Positions 1 through 7,206 of a stretch of 12,096 bases of DNA are shown here, piece by piece. The stretch comes from an uncultured Ruminiclostridium sp. (lineage in GTDB: Bacteria; Bacillota; Clostridia; Oscillospirales; Ruminococcaceae): NCBI GenBank assembly GCA_934462775.1, contig CAKSIR010000066.1:1-12096 (forward strand). The letters run 5' to 3'. How positions within the stretch are numbered: position 1 is the stretch's first letter; each line of letters opens with the position of its first letter. The translations under genes were made by a program, and so were the position numbers. Under the pieces are notes generated by a model that was not told the DNA's origin, did no database searches, and worked only from the letters and a program-made list of their open reading frames with translations.

Positions 1-2
1 GC

Positions 3-8
3 TATAAT
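3..8 (+). promoter_or_regulatory. -10 box of the glutamate synthase operon promoter
   Basis: Bases 3-8 read TATAAT, a perfect sigma-A -10 hexamer, 118 bases before the first start codon. A start of transcription near base 15 would give a leader of about 112 nt. The -35 box would lie outside the window, so this is half a promoter and the call is an inference. Confidence 0.55.
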
Positions 9-14
9 GTGCTT

Positions 15-126
15 GTATTCAAGGAAGAAACACGAATATGCTTTTCTGATAGGAATAATTTTTGCATTAAGTTAAAAATTATATGCCAAATGCAAGAAAA
101 GCATTTTAAACTTTCAGGAGGCTTTT
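15..126 (+). promoter_or_regulatory. Structured leader, candidate ANTAR antitermination target
   Basis: The leader holds several stems that cannot all form. ATGCTTTTCT (38-47) is an exact complement of AGAAAAGCAT (95-104), which is followed by a short T run (104-107). ATAATTTTT (55-63) pairs with AAAAATTAT (74-82). AAATGC (88-93) pairs with GCATTT (101-106), just before the AGGAGG ribosome site at 116-121. At 18-29 a small hairpin TTC-AAGGAA-GAA has a six-base loop with A at position 1 and G at position 4, as known for ANTAR target hairpins. A second TTC-N6-GAA at 44-55 overlaps the 5' arm of the long stem, but its loop TGATAG lacks A1 and G4. The operon encodes an ANTAR protein, which supports the call. 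The terminator-like stem is AT-rich and weak on its own. Confidence 0.5.
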
Positions 127-1224
127 ATGCTACAAAAAGAGGGTCAGGTCAGAATCCCCGCAGGCTGCGCTATCTCAGGCTTTATCAGCAGGGACGGCAA
201 CAGAATTTCGGGCGACAAGATTGTAAAGTCAATTTCTTATATGCACGACCGTTCAAACGGCTTGGGCGGCGGTTTTGCAGGCTACGGCATTTATCCCGAG
301 TACGCCGACCAGTATGCTTTCCACATTTTCTACGACAACAACGAAAGCAGGGTTGAAACCGAGGCTTTTCTTGACAGACATTTTGACGTTGTGAACCTGT
401 CAAGAATCCCTACAAGAAAGCATAAAAACATTACCAACGAGCCGCTTATCTGGCGTTATTTCCTTACTCCGCTGCCGACAAAGCTTGCGGAAAGCCAGCT
501 TGACGAAAGGGAATTCGTTGCTAAATGCGTAATCCGAATCAACGACGCAATCAAGGGCGCGTACGTTTTCTCCTCAGGCAAGAACATGGGAGTATTCAAG
601 GCGGTAGGTTTTCCCGAGGACGTAGGCGAGTTTTACAGACTTGAGGAATACGCAGGCTACGCCTGGACCGCTCACGGACGCTATCCTACAAATACGCCCG
701 GCTGGTGGGGCGGCGCTCATCCTTTCGCGCTGCTTGATTATACAATAGTGCATAACGGCGAAATTTCTTCTTACGACGCCAACAGACGCTTTATCGAAAT
801 GTACGGCTACAAGTGCAATCTGCTTACAGATACCGAGGTAATCACCTACATTATCGACTTCCTTAACAGAAGACGGGGACTTTCCCTTGAAGATATTGCA
901 AGGATTATTGCAGCTCCTTTCTGGAGCGAGATTGAATCGGGCAAGTACAGCGAAAAAGAAAAGGAAAAGCTGATTTACTTCAGAAACATTTTCTCGTCGC
1001 TGCTTATTACAGGTCCGTTCTCCATAATCCTTGGATTTGACGGCGGTATCATGGCGCTGAACGACAGACTAAAGCTGCGTTCAATGGTTGCCGCGGAAAA
1101 GGGCGATATGGTTTACGTTGCCAGCGAGGAGTGCGCAATCAGAGCTATCTGTCCCGATGTTGACAGAATCTGGTCACCGCGGGGCGGCGAACCGATTATC
1201 GTAACACTGAACAACAAGAAGTAA
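127..1224 (+). CDS. Glutamate synthase, class II glutamine amidotransferase subunit (GltB1 type)
   Basis: This 365-residue protein corresponds to the N-terminal glutaminase domain of bacterial GltB, here a separate polypeptide. It should hydrolyse glutamine and pass ammonia to the synthase subunit encoded next. The probable Ntn nucleophile is Cys14 in the stretch GCAISGF, so a 13-residue leader peptide must be removed to expose it; GltB and PurF likewise need propeptide removal. Other class II signatures are WTAHGRYPT (His183-Gly184-Arg185), VHNGEI (His209-Asn210-Gly211) and TDTEV near residue 235. The start is fixed by AGGAGG at 116-121, five bases upstream. The protein is cytosolic, with no signal peptide or membrane segment. 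It is the first gene of a six-gene operon, and the next gene starts 12 bases after its stop. The alternative of a free-standing amidotransferase is unlikely given the other GltB pieces downstream. Confidence 0.9.
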   Translation: MLQKEGQVRIPAGCAISGFISRDGNRISGDKIVKSISYMHDRSNGLGGGFAGYGIYPEYADQYAFHIFYDNNESRVETEAFLDRHFDVVNLSRIPTRKHKNITNEPLIWRYFLTPLPTKLAESQLDEREFVAKCVIRINDAIKGAYVFSSGKNMGVFKAVGFPEDVGEFYRLEEYAGYAWTAHGRYPTNTPGWWGGAHPFALLDYTIVHNGEISSYDANRRFIEMYGYKCNLLTDTEVITYIIDFLNRRRGLSLEDIARIIAAPFWSEIESGKYSEKEKEKLIYFRNIFSSLLITGPFSIILGFDGGIMALNDRLKLRSMVAAEKGDMVYVASEECAIRAICPDVDRIWSPRGGEPIIVTLNNKK

Positions 1225-1236
1225 GGAGATACTGAA

Positions 1237-2742
1237 ATGCCGGTTAATTACATAAATCCTCTTTTCGAGGTAATCAGAGATCCGAACCGCTGCGTCAAGT
1301 GCAGAGTCTGTGAAAGACAGTGCGCAAACGAGGTGCATTTTTACGATCCCGATTTAGATATGATGTGCGCTAACGATATGAGCTGTGTGGACTGTCAGAG
1401 ATGCGTTTCTCTATGTCCTACAAGAGCGCTGAAAATAAAGCCCAACGAAAACGAGTTCAGACCTAACGCAAACTGGTCTCAGGAAACGATGACCGAGGTT
1501 TACAAGCAGGCTGAAACAGGCGGAGTTCTTCTTTCCTCAATGGGCAACCCGAAGCCGTATCCCGTTTACTGGGACAAGATTCTGCTGAACGCTTCTCAGG
1601 TAACAAACCCGCCTATCGACCCGCTCCGCGAACCGATGGAAACAAAGGTTTTCCTCGGCAAGAAGCACTCCCACATCACCTTTGACGAAAACGGCGAGGT
1701 CAATACAAAGTCAACCCCTACATTAGAGCTTGACACGCCGATAATGTTTTCCGCAATGTCCTACGGCTCAATCAGCAAGAACGCTCACGAATCCCTTGCA
1801 AGAGCCGCAACGGAGCTTGGAATTTACTACAACACCGGCGAGGGCGGTCTGCACAAAGACTTCTACAAGTACGGTCCGAATACAATAGTACAGGTTGCGT
1901 CGGGACGTTTCGGCGTATTCAAGGATTACCTTGAAACAGGCGCCGCTATCGAAATCAAAATGGGACAGGGCGCAAAGCCGGGTATCGGCGGACATCTTCC
2001 CGGTGCGAAAATCCTTGAGGACGTTTCAAGAACAAGAATGATTCCTATGGGAACAGACGCAATTTCACCTGCTCCGCACCATGACATTTACTCTATCGAG
2101 GACTTAAGACAGCTGGTATTCTCCCTTAAGGAAGCTACCGAATACAAAAAGCCCATTATCGTAAAAATTGCCGCCGTACATAACGTTGCAGCTATCGCTT
2201 CCGGTATTTCACGTTCCGGCGCGGATATTATCGCAATCGACGGCTTCAGAGGCGGCACGGGCGCAGCTCCCACAAGAATCCGCGACAACGTGGGTATTCC
2301 GATTGAGCTTGCTCTTGCAAGCGTTGACCAGCGTCTGCGCGATGAGGGAATCAGAAACGAGGTAAGCGTTGTGGTTGCAGGCTCGGTTCGTTCCTCCGCC
2401 GACGTTGTAAAGGCTATCGCACTTGGCGCCGACGCCGTTTATATCGGTTCAGCCGCACTGCTTGCTATGGGCTGCCACCTTTGCAGAAGCTGCCAGACAG
2501 GCAAGTGCAACTGGGGTATCGCTACTCAGAGAGCCGACCTTGTAAAGCGTCTTAATCCTGAAATTGCGTACAAGCGCCTTGTAAACCTTGTTCACGCGTG
2601 GGATCACGAAATCAAGGAGATGATGGGCGGTATGGGTATCAACTCCGTTGAAGCCCTCAGAGGCAACAGACTTATGCTGAGAGGCGTCGGTCTTAGCGAA
2701 AAGGAACTTGAAATACTGGGTATTGCCCATGCGGGAGAATAA
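1237..2742 (+). CDS. gltB: Glutamate synthase, ferredoxin-FMN synthase subunit (GltB2 type)
   Basis: This 501-residue protein is the catalytic FMN barrel of glutamate synthase, which makes glutamate from 2-oxoglutarate, ammonia and reducing equivalents. The N-terminus carries two four-cysteine [4Fe-4S] motifs (Cys19/22/25/29 and Cys50/53/56/60), as in archaeal-type enzymes. The barrel follows from about residue 120 and includes FRGGTGAAP (Gly339-Gly340-Thr341-Gly342), which contributes to the FMN phosphate site. A cysteine cluster at Cys413, 416, 419 and 424 precedes GIATQ, the place where GltB binds its 3Fe-4S centre, although the spacing here differs from E. coli GltB. The glutaminase and GXGXG parts of a normal GltB are absent and are encoded by flanking genes. 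An AAGGAG site overlapping the upstream stop fixes the start. It is soluble and cytosolic. Confidence 0.92.
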   Translation: MPVNYINPLFEVIRDPNRCVKCRVCERQCANEVHFYDPDLDMMCANDMSCVDCQRCVSLCPTRALKIKPNENEFRPNANWSQETMTEVYKQAETGGVLLSSMGNPKPYPVYWDKILLNASQVTNPPIDPLREPMETKVFLGKKHSHITFDENGEVNTKSTPTLELDTPIMFSAMSYGSISKNAHESLARAATELGIYYNTGEGGLHKDFYKYGPNTIVQVASGRFGVFKDYLETGAAIEIKMGQGAKPGIGGHLPGAKILEDVSRTRMIPMGTDAISPAPHHDIYSIEDLRQLVFSLKEATEYKKPIIVKIAAVHNVAAIASGISRSGADIIAIDGFRGGTGAAPTRIRDNVGIPIELALASVDQRLRDEGIRNEVSVVVAGSVRSSADVVKAIALGADAVYIGSAALLAMGCHLCRSCQTGKCNWGIATQRADLVKRLNPEIAYKRLVNLVHAWDHEIKEMMGGMGINSVEALRGNRLMLRGVGLSEKELEILGIAHAGE

Positions 2743-2753
2743 GGAGCAGCATT

Positions 2754-3191
2754 ATGAAAAAAGTATATGTTAATGAGGATTGGTGCCTTGGTTGTCACCT
2801 TTGCGAGTTCTACTGCGCTGCCGCGCACAGCGGCGAGCCTAACATGGTCAAGGCCTTTTCAAACGGCAAAAAGCCTGTTCCGCGCATTACCGTCGAGGAG
2901 GGCAGCGGCGTTAATTTCGCCGTTCAGTGCCGCCACTGCGACAATCCACTTTGCGTAAAAGGCTGCATAACAGGCGCTCTTTCCAAAAAGGACGGGGTTA
3001 TCGTCTGTGACGAAAGCCGCTGCGTTGGCTGCTACACCTGCGTTCTCTCATGTCCCTACGGCTGTATCGTCGTAGGCGGCGACAGCAAGGTAATCAAAAA
3101 ATGCGACCTTTGCATTTCAACATCAGACGGCGAGCCTGCCTGCGTAAAGGGCTGCCCGAACAAAGCTATTGTACTGGAGGAAAGAGAATGA
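2754..3191 (+). CDS. Four-cluster 4Fe-4S ferredoxin (HycB/DmsB-like electron carrier)
   Basis: This 145-residue protein has four cysteine quartets: Cys11/14/17/21, Cys59/62/67/71, Cys90/93/96/100 and Cys117/120/130/134. That is the pattern of the HycB/CooF/DmsB-type electron-transfer subunits, which hold four [4Fe-4S] clusters in a chain. Cys85 and Cys104 are extra. There is no Tat or Sec signal, so it acts in the cytosol. It lies between the synthase subunit (11-base gap, AAGGAG site) and the FAD oxidoreductase, whose ATG overlaps this gene's TGA by 4 bases, which suggests coupled translation and equal amounts. The likely role is to carry electrons from the flavoprotein, or from a free ferredoxin, to the FMN/Fe-S synthase. 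The partner is inferred from position only. Confidence 0.85.
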   Translation: MKKVYVNEDWCLGCHLCEFYCAAAHSGEPNMVKAFSNGKKPVPRITVEEGSGVNFAVQCRHCDNPLCVKGCITGALSKKDGVIVCDESRCVGCYTCVLSCPYGCIVVGGDSKVIKKCDLCISTSDGEPACVKGCPNKAIVLEERE

Positions 3192-4417
3192 AAAAGTATG
3201 TTATCATCGGTAATTCCGCCGCAGCAATCGGTACTGTTCAGGGTATAAGAGAGGTTGACAAGGACGGCAGCATTACAATAATATCAGACGAAAAGCATCA
3301 TACATATTCAAGACCGCTTATAAGCTACTGGCTTCAGGGCAAGGTAGAGGACAAGAATATGTACTACCGCGACAAGGACTTCTATAAAAAGAATAAAGTA
3401 GAAACAAAGCTTGGAAAAAGGGTAACAAAAATAAATAAATCCTCCGTAGTACTTGACGATGGAGAAGAATTACAGTATGATAAGCTTATGGTGGCAACAG
3501 GCAGCAAGCCGTTCGTTCCGCCGATGGAGGGTCTTGATAAGGTAAAGAACAAGTTCACCTTCATGACATGGGATTCCGTAAAGGAAGTCAGGAAAAAGGT
3601 CAAAAAAGGCACAAAGGTGCTGATTATCGGCGCAGGTCTTATCGGGCTTAAAGCCGCCGAGGCGCTCCATTATATGGAGGCTGACGTTACGGTTGTCGAC
3701 CTTGCGGATAGAATTCTTCCGTCAATTCTTGACGTCAGAGCAGGTCAGATAATGCAGAAATGGATTGAGGACAAAGGCACAAGGTTCATTCTCGGAACAA
3801 GCGCCGAAAAGTTCGAGGATAAATCAGTGCTGCTTAAAAACGGCGAAACCGTTGACTTTGACGTGCTTATCCTTGCAGTAGGTGTAAGACCGAACACCGA
3901 GCTTGTTTCGGAAGCAGGCGGCAAGGTTGACCGCGGAATTATCACAGACGATACACAGCTTACATCGCTGCCCAACGTTTACGCGGCAGGCGACTGCACG
4001 GTAAGCTACGATATTTCTTCAGACAGCAATAAGATTCTCGCGCTTCTTCCCAACGCGTTCATGCAGGGCGAGGTTGCGGGAAAGAACATGGCAGGACAGG
4101 AAACGCACTACCTTAATGCAATTCCGATGAACGCTATCGGCTTCTACGGTCTGCACATTATTTCGGCAGGCTCCTATGACGGCGAGGAATTTGTTCAGTC
4201 GGAGGGTACAACCTTCAAAAAGCTGGTGTTCAGGGACGGAAAGCTGAAGGGATATATCCTCATGGGCGACGTTGCAAGAGCGGGAATTTACACCTCCCTT
4301 ATCAAGGAGCAGATTCCCCTTGACACGGTTGACATGGAAGTGCTTAAGGAAAAGCCGCAGATGCTTATGTTCGGCAAGGCAAGACGAGAAGAAAAGCTTG
4401 CGGGAATACGCGGCTGA
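3188..4417 (+). CDS. FAD-dependent NAD(P)H oxidoreductase (NirB/NADH-oxidase-like)
   Basis: From ATG 3188 this encodes 409 residues of the pyridine nucleotide-disulfide oxidoreductase fold. The N-terminal Rossmann motif is the variant GNSAAA (residues 8-13) for FAD. The second Rossmann motif, GAGLIG (148-153), binds NAD(P)H, and AAGDC (Gly268-Asp269) is the second FAD contact. A C-terminal domain follows from about residue 310. It lacks the N-terminal Fe-S region of GltD, so it is not a standard small subunit; with the ferredoxin before it, it could do the same job of feeding NAD(P)H electrons to the synthase. An open frame extends upstream to 3050, but TGGAGG before 3188 and the ATGA overlap with the ferredoxin stop decide the start. 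No redox-active CxxxxC motif is seen near the FAD site, which argues against a disulfide reductase. Confidence 0.87.
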   Translation: MKKYVIIGNSAAAIGTVQGIREVDKDGSITIISDEKHHTYSRPLISYWLQGKVEDKNMYYRDKDFYKKNKVETKLGKRVTKINKSSVVLDDGEELQYDKLMVATGSKPFVPPMEGLDKVKNKFTFMTWDSVKEVRKKVKKGTKVLIIGAGLIGLKAAEALHYMEADVTVVDLADRILPSILDVRAGQIMQKWIEDKGTRFILGTSAEKFEDKSVLLKNGETVDFDVLILAVGVRPNTELVSEAGGKVDRGIITDDTQLTSLPNVYAAGDCTVSYDISSDSNKILALLPNAFMQGEVAGKNMAGQETHYLNAIPMNAIGFYGLHIISAGSYDGEEFVQSEGTTFKKLVFRDGKLKGYILMGDVARAGIYTSLIKEQIPLDTVDMEVLKEKPQMLMFGKARREEKLAGIRG

Positions 4418-4431
4418 TTGGAGGGTGCAGA

Positions 4432-5151
4432 ATGGTTATCAATGCTGAAAACATGGAATATGCCGATGTAAACGAGCTTATAAGAACAAGCGGCTCAAAA
4501 TCGGTAACGGTTAAGAATACTTTAGGTCACAGATACATAGGCTGTGGTACAAGCGGAAAAACGATTACTGTTGAGGGAATCCCCGGAAACGCGCTCGGCG
4601 CTTATCTTAACGGCAGCAAAATCATTGTTAAGGGCAACGCTCAGGACGCTATCGGCGACACAATGAACGACGGCGAGATCATTGTTCACGGCAACTGCGG
4701 CGATACAACGGGCTACGCAATGCGCTCCGGCAAAATCTTCATTCAGGGCAACGCAGGCTACCGCGTAGGTATCCACATGAAGGAATACAAGGATTTGTTT
4801 CCCACAATCGTTATCGGCGGCAAGGTCGGCGACTTTCTCGGCGAATATCAGGCGGGCGGAATACTTATCGTTTTGGGCATAGGCGCAAAGGGCTGCCCGG
4901 TAGGCTCGTTCTGTGCGACAGGTATGCACGGCGGCAAAATGTTCATCAGAAGCGAAACGGCTCCGCTGGGACTACCTAAGCAGGTTATCTGCGAGGAAGC
5001 AACCGACGCCGACAAGGCGGGAATAAAGAAGTACGTTGACGAATATGTAAAGAACTTCGGCGGCGATTCCGCAGAGCTGCTCAAGAGCAAATTCTACAAG
5101 CTTGTACCAAATACGGCAAGCCCGTACAAACAGCTTTACACTCAGAACTGA
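4432..5151 (+). CDS. Glutamate synthase GXGXG-domain subunit (GltB3 type)
   Basis: This 239-residue protein matches the C-terminal right-handed beta-helix domain of GltB. Gly-rich repeats of the form GN-x-GD-x2-G-x2-M-x2-G run from about residue 40 to 165, for example GNAQDAIGDTMNDG and GNCGDTTGYAMRSG. The domain has no catalytic residues and serves as a structural core that packs the glutaminase against the synthase barrel. It should therefore assemble with the first two gene products. A similar domain occurs in formylmethanofuran dehydrogenase subunit C, but the gene context points to glutamate synthase. The gene starts 14 bases after the oxidoreductase stop behind a TGGAGG site. Unlike a fused GltB, this part is separated from the synthase gene by the two electron-transfer genes. 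Confidence 0.9.
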   Translation: MVINAENMEYADVNELIRTSGSKSVTVKNTLGHRYIGCGTSGKTITVEGIPGNALGAYLNGSKIIVKGNAQDAIGDTMNDGEIIVHGNCGDTTGYAMRSGKIFIQGNAGYRVGIHMKEYKDLFPTIVIGGKVGDFLGEYQAGGILIVLGIGAKGCPVGSFCATGMHGGKMFIRSETAPLGLPKQVICEEATDADKAGIKKYVDEYVKNFGGDSAELLKSKFYKLVPNTASPYKQLYTQN

Positions 5152-5171
5152 CAATAAGGGGAGGCGGTTAC

Positions 5172-5753
5172 ATGAAAGGAATACTGATTGCGGCAAAAAA
5201 TCAGCAGGTGTGTGACAGCCTTTCCGAGCTTCTTATAGAGTTTGACTGCAAAATAGTTACGCTGACGGACGGCATAAGAATGAGAGCCATTGACGCAGGG
5301 ATGTTTGACGTTATCATCGTGTCAACGCCACTCAGCGATGAGTTCGGGCTTGATTTGGTGGCAGATTTGAAGGACAGGACGGATGCGTCGATAATCGTTC
5401 TTGCAAAGGGCGAAATTGCAGACGAGGTGCAGAAAAAGCTGCGGTTTACGGGCGCTTTCGTTATAGGCAGACCGTTCAACAAATCGGCTCTCGCTCAGGC
5501 GATCAGGTTTGCGTCCGTTGCCAAGGAAAGCATGAGCAAGCTCAGCGCTGAAAAGGAAGAGCTTTCGCAGCAGCTTAAGGATTTGAAAATCGTAAACCGC
5601 GCAAAGGCGTGTCTTATCCAGTATTTAAAGCTTACCGAGGAGCAGGCTCACCGCTACATTCAGAAGCAGGCAATGGACCTGCGCAAAACCCAGCGCGAGG
5701 TTGCGGAGGACATTCTGAAAACCTACGTCAACCAGACCAATTCAAACGAATAA
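5172..5753 (+). CDS. ANTAR-domain antitermination regulator with a degenerate receiver
   Basis: This 193-residue protein has an N-terminal CheY-like fold (about 1-115), a short coiled-coil linker (about 116-135) and a C-terminal ANTAR domain (about 135-185). The ANTAR core NRAKACLIQYLKLTEEQAHR and the following helices fit the three-helix RNA-binding bundle. ANTAR proteins bind paired hairpins in nascent RNA and stop a terminator from forming. The receiver has lost its phosphorylation site: the Asp position in DVIIVSTPL is Ser51, the acidic pair after strand 1 is replaced by AAKN (7-10), the Thr/Ser position is about Ala78 and the Lys position is Arg100. It should therefore sense something other than phosphate. 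The gene is last in the operon, 20 bases after the GXGXG subunit with a GGGGAGG site, and probably regulates that operon through the leader at 15-126. Confidence 0.88.
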   Translation: MKGILIAAKNQQVCDSLSELLIEFDCKIVTLTDGIRMRAIDAGMFDVIIVSTPLSDEFGLDLVADLKDRTDASIIVLAKGEIADEVQKKLRFTGAFVIGRPFNKSALAQAIRFASVAKESMSKLSAEKEELSQQLKDLKIVNRAKACLIQYLKLTEEQAHRYIQKQAMDLRKTQREVAEDILKTYVNQTNSNE

Positions 5754-5756
5754 ACG

Positions 5757-5785
5757 AAACCGACGGCTTAAGGCTGTCGGTTTTT
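5757..5785 (+). terminator. Intrinsic terminator of the glutamate synthase operon
   Basis: AAACCGACGGC (5757-5767) pairs with GCTGTCGGTTT (5773-5783), an 11-bp stem with one G-U pair and a five-base loop, followed by T residues to 5785. It begins 4 bases after the ANTAR stop codon and closes the six-gene unit. Confidence 0.9.
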
Positions 5786-5873
5786 CATGTTTTCATGTAG
5801 TTATTTACAAATATTCTTACGCTGAAATCCTTTACTTTTCCGAATGTAACGAAATTTTCACAAAGCTTGTAAA

Positions 5874-5903
5874 TTGACGTTACATATGTTACAATATTAG
5901 TAT
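5874..5903 (+). promoter_or_regulatory. Promoter of the phosphofructokinase gene
   Basis: TTGACG (5874-5879) and TAGTAT (5898-5903) are 18 bases apart. An alternative is the extended -10 TGTTACAAT at 5887-5895. A GTTAC direct repeat (5879-5883 and 5888-5892) surrounds the second option. Which one is used cannot be decided from the sequence. Confidence 0.55.
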
Positions 5904-5929
5904 AACGCATACTGAAAGGAAACTGATAA

Positions 5930-7144
5930 ATGAATATTGCAGTGGCTCAATCGGGCGGTCCTACCTGCGCAATCAATGCGTCCCTGGTAGGAGTTGTCAG
6001 ACAGTGCTTCAAAACAACGGAAATTGACGCGATTTTCGGCTCAATAAACGGTATCGAGGGAATTATCAACGACGACCTCGTTGACCTTAAAACAGTAATC
6101 AAAACCAACGAGGATATGGAGCTGCTTTGCCTTACTCCCTCAACGGTTTTAGGCTCGTGCAGATACAAGCTGCCGCCTGTTGAAAAGGACGAATCGGTTT
6201 ATGAAACTATTCTCCACTGCTTTGAAAAGCACAGAATAGGCATTTTCATCTACATCGGCGGCAACGATTCAATGGATACGGTTATGAAGCTGTCCGAATA
6301 TCTGAAGGCGAAAGGCTCTGATATTCGCGTAATGGGCGTTCCGAAAACTATCGACAACGACCTGACCTGCACCGACCACACTCCGGGATTCGGCTCGGCT
6401 GCCAAGTACGTTGCAACCAGCGTTCAGGAGATTATCCGTGACAGCTCGGTTTACAGCGTTGAGTCGGTAACAATCGTTGAAATAATGGGCAGGCACGCTG
6501 GCTGGCTGGCAGGCTCTACCTGTGTGCTGCGCGCAAACGGTGAAATTGCGCCCCACCTTATCTATCTGCCTGAGGCTGAGTTCAGCAGGAAGCGTTTCCT
6601 TGAGGACGTGCGCAGAGAAATGGCTAAGCATAAGGCGGTTATAGTGGCTGTTTCCGAGGGCGTTGAGCTTGCTTCGGAGGACGCGGACGGCTCTTATCAG
6701 TCGGGCGTAACGGACAATTTCGGTCACAAGTACCTATCGGGAATAGGTAAGTGCCTTGAAAATATCGTAAGGAGCGAAATCGGCTGCAAGGTTCGTTCAA
6801 TCGAGCTTAACGTAATGCAGCGATGCTCCTCCCATATCTGCTCAAAGACGGACATTGACGAGGCAATGGCAATCGGTGCGGCAGGACTTTCCGCAGCCCT
6901 TGAGGGAGAAACGGGCAAGGTAATGATTTTCCACCGCATAAGCGATATGCCGTACACGGTTACTATTGAAAGCGTTTCGGCTGACAAAATCGCCAACAAG
7001 GAGAAAAAGCTGCCTGCGGAGTGGCTCAACCCAAGGCAGAACAATGTGCGCGACGAGGCAATAAGGTACTTCCTGCCGCTTATTCAGGGGGAAGTAAACG
7101 TTAAAATGCGCAACGGAATACCTGTTCATTTTAAGGTAAATTAA
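5930..7144 (+). CDS. pfp: Pyrophosphate-type 6-phosphofructokinase
   Basis: This 404-residue protein is a phosphofructokinase family member that phosphorylates fructose 6-phosphate to the 1,6-bisphosphate in glycolysis. The phosphoryl donor site reads GGNDS (110-114), with Asp113 where ATP-dependent enzymes have Gly104 (E. coli numbering). The substrate motif is PKTIDND, with Lys139 where ATP enzymes have Gly; both changes are known marks of PPi-dependent enzymes, whose reaction is reversible. Asp142 is the expected catalytic base. MGRHAGWLA near residue 187 contacts the sugar phosphate. The length is close to that of the long PPi-PFK clade found in Clostridia. AAGGAA upstream supports the start. 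It is monocistronic, with its own promoter and a terminator directly after the stop. An ATP enzyme with unusual residues is possible but less likely. Confidence 0.9.
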   Translation: MNIAVAQSGGPTCAINASLVGVVRQCFKTTEIDAIFGSINGIEGIINDDLVDLKTVIKTNEDMELLCLTPSTVLGSCRYKLPPVEKDESVYETILHCFEKHRIGIFIYIGGNDSMDTVMKLSEYLKAKGSDIRVMGVPKTIDNDLTCTDHTPGFGSAAKYVATSVQEIIRDSSVYSVESVTIVEIMGRHAGWLAGSTCVLRANGEIAPHLIYLPEAEFSRKRFLEDVRREMAKHKAVIVAVSEGVELASEDADGSYQSGVTDNFGHKYLSGIGKCLENIVRSEIGCKVRSIELNVMQRCSSHICSKTDIDEAMAIGAAGLSAALEGETGKVMIFHRISDMPYTVTIESVSADKIANKEKKLPAEWLNPRQNNVRDEAIRYFLPLIQGEVNVKMRNGIPVHFKVN

Positions 7145-7147
7145 AGG

Positions 7148-7178
7148 AAAACACCTGTGTTTTGGCACAGGTGTTTTT
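7148..7178 (+). terminator. Bidirectional terminator between pfp and the GH95 gene
   Basis: AAAACACCTGTG (7148-7159) pairs with CACAGGTGTTTT (7166-7177), a perfect 12-bp stem with a six-base loop, with T-runs on the outgoing side of both strands. It starts 3 bases after the pfp stop and lies 28 bases beyond the stop of the convergent GH95 gene, so it can serve both. Confidence 0.92.
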
Positions 7179-7206
7179 CGTTTAAAGGCGTTTTTAGGGC
7201 AGCCTC

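Noticed and set aside
9..356. A 115-codon + strand frame that overlaps the leader and the amidotransferase start
   Set aside because: Its product is rich in Arg and Phe with no family features, it lies in another frame of a well-supported gene, and it would begin upstream of the predicted transcript start.
3050..3187. An upstream extension of the FAD oxidoreductase
   Set aside because: The extra 46 residues overlap the ferredoxin in another frame. The Rossmann motif begins right after Met at 3188, which has a good ribosome site.
4522..4929. A 135-codon minus-strand frame opposite the GXGXG gene
   Set aside because: Its apparent repeats mirror the Gly-rich repeats of the real gene on the other strand.
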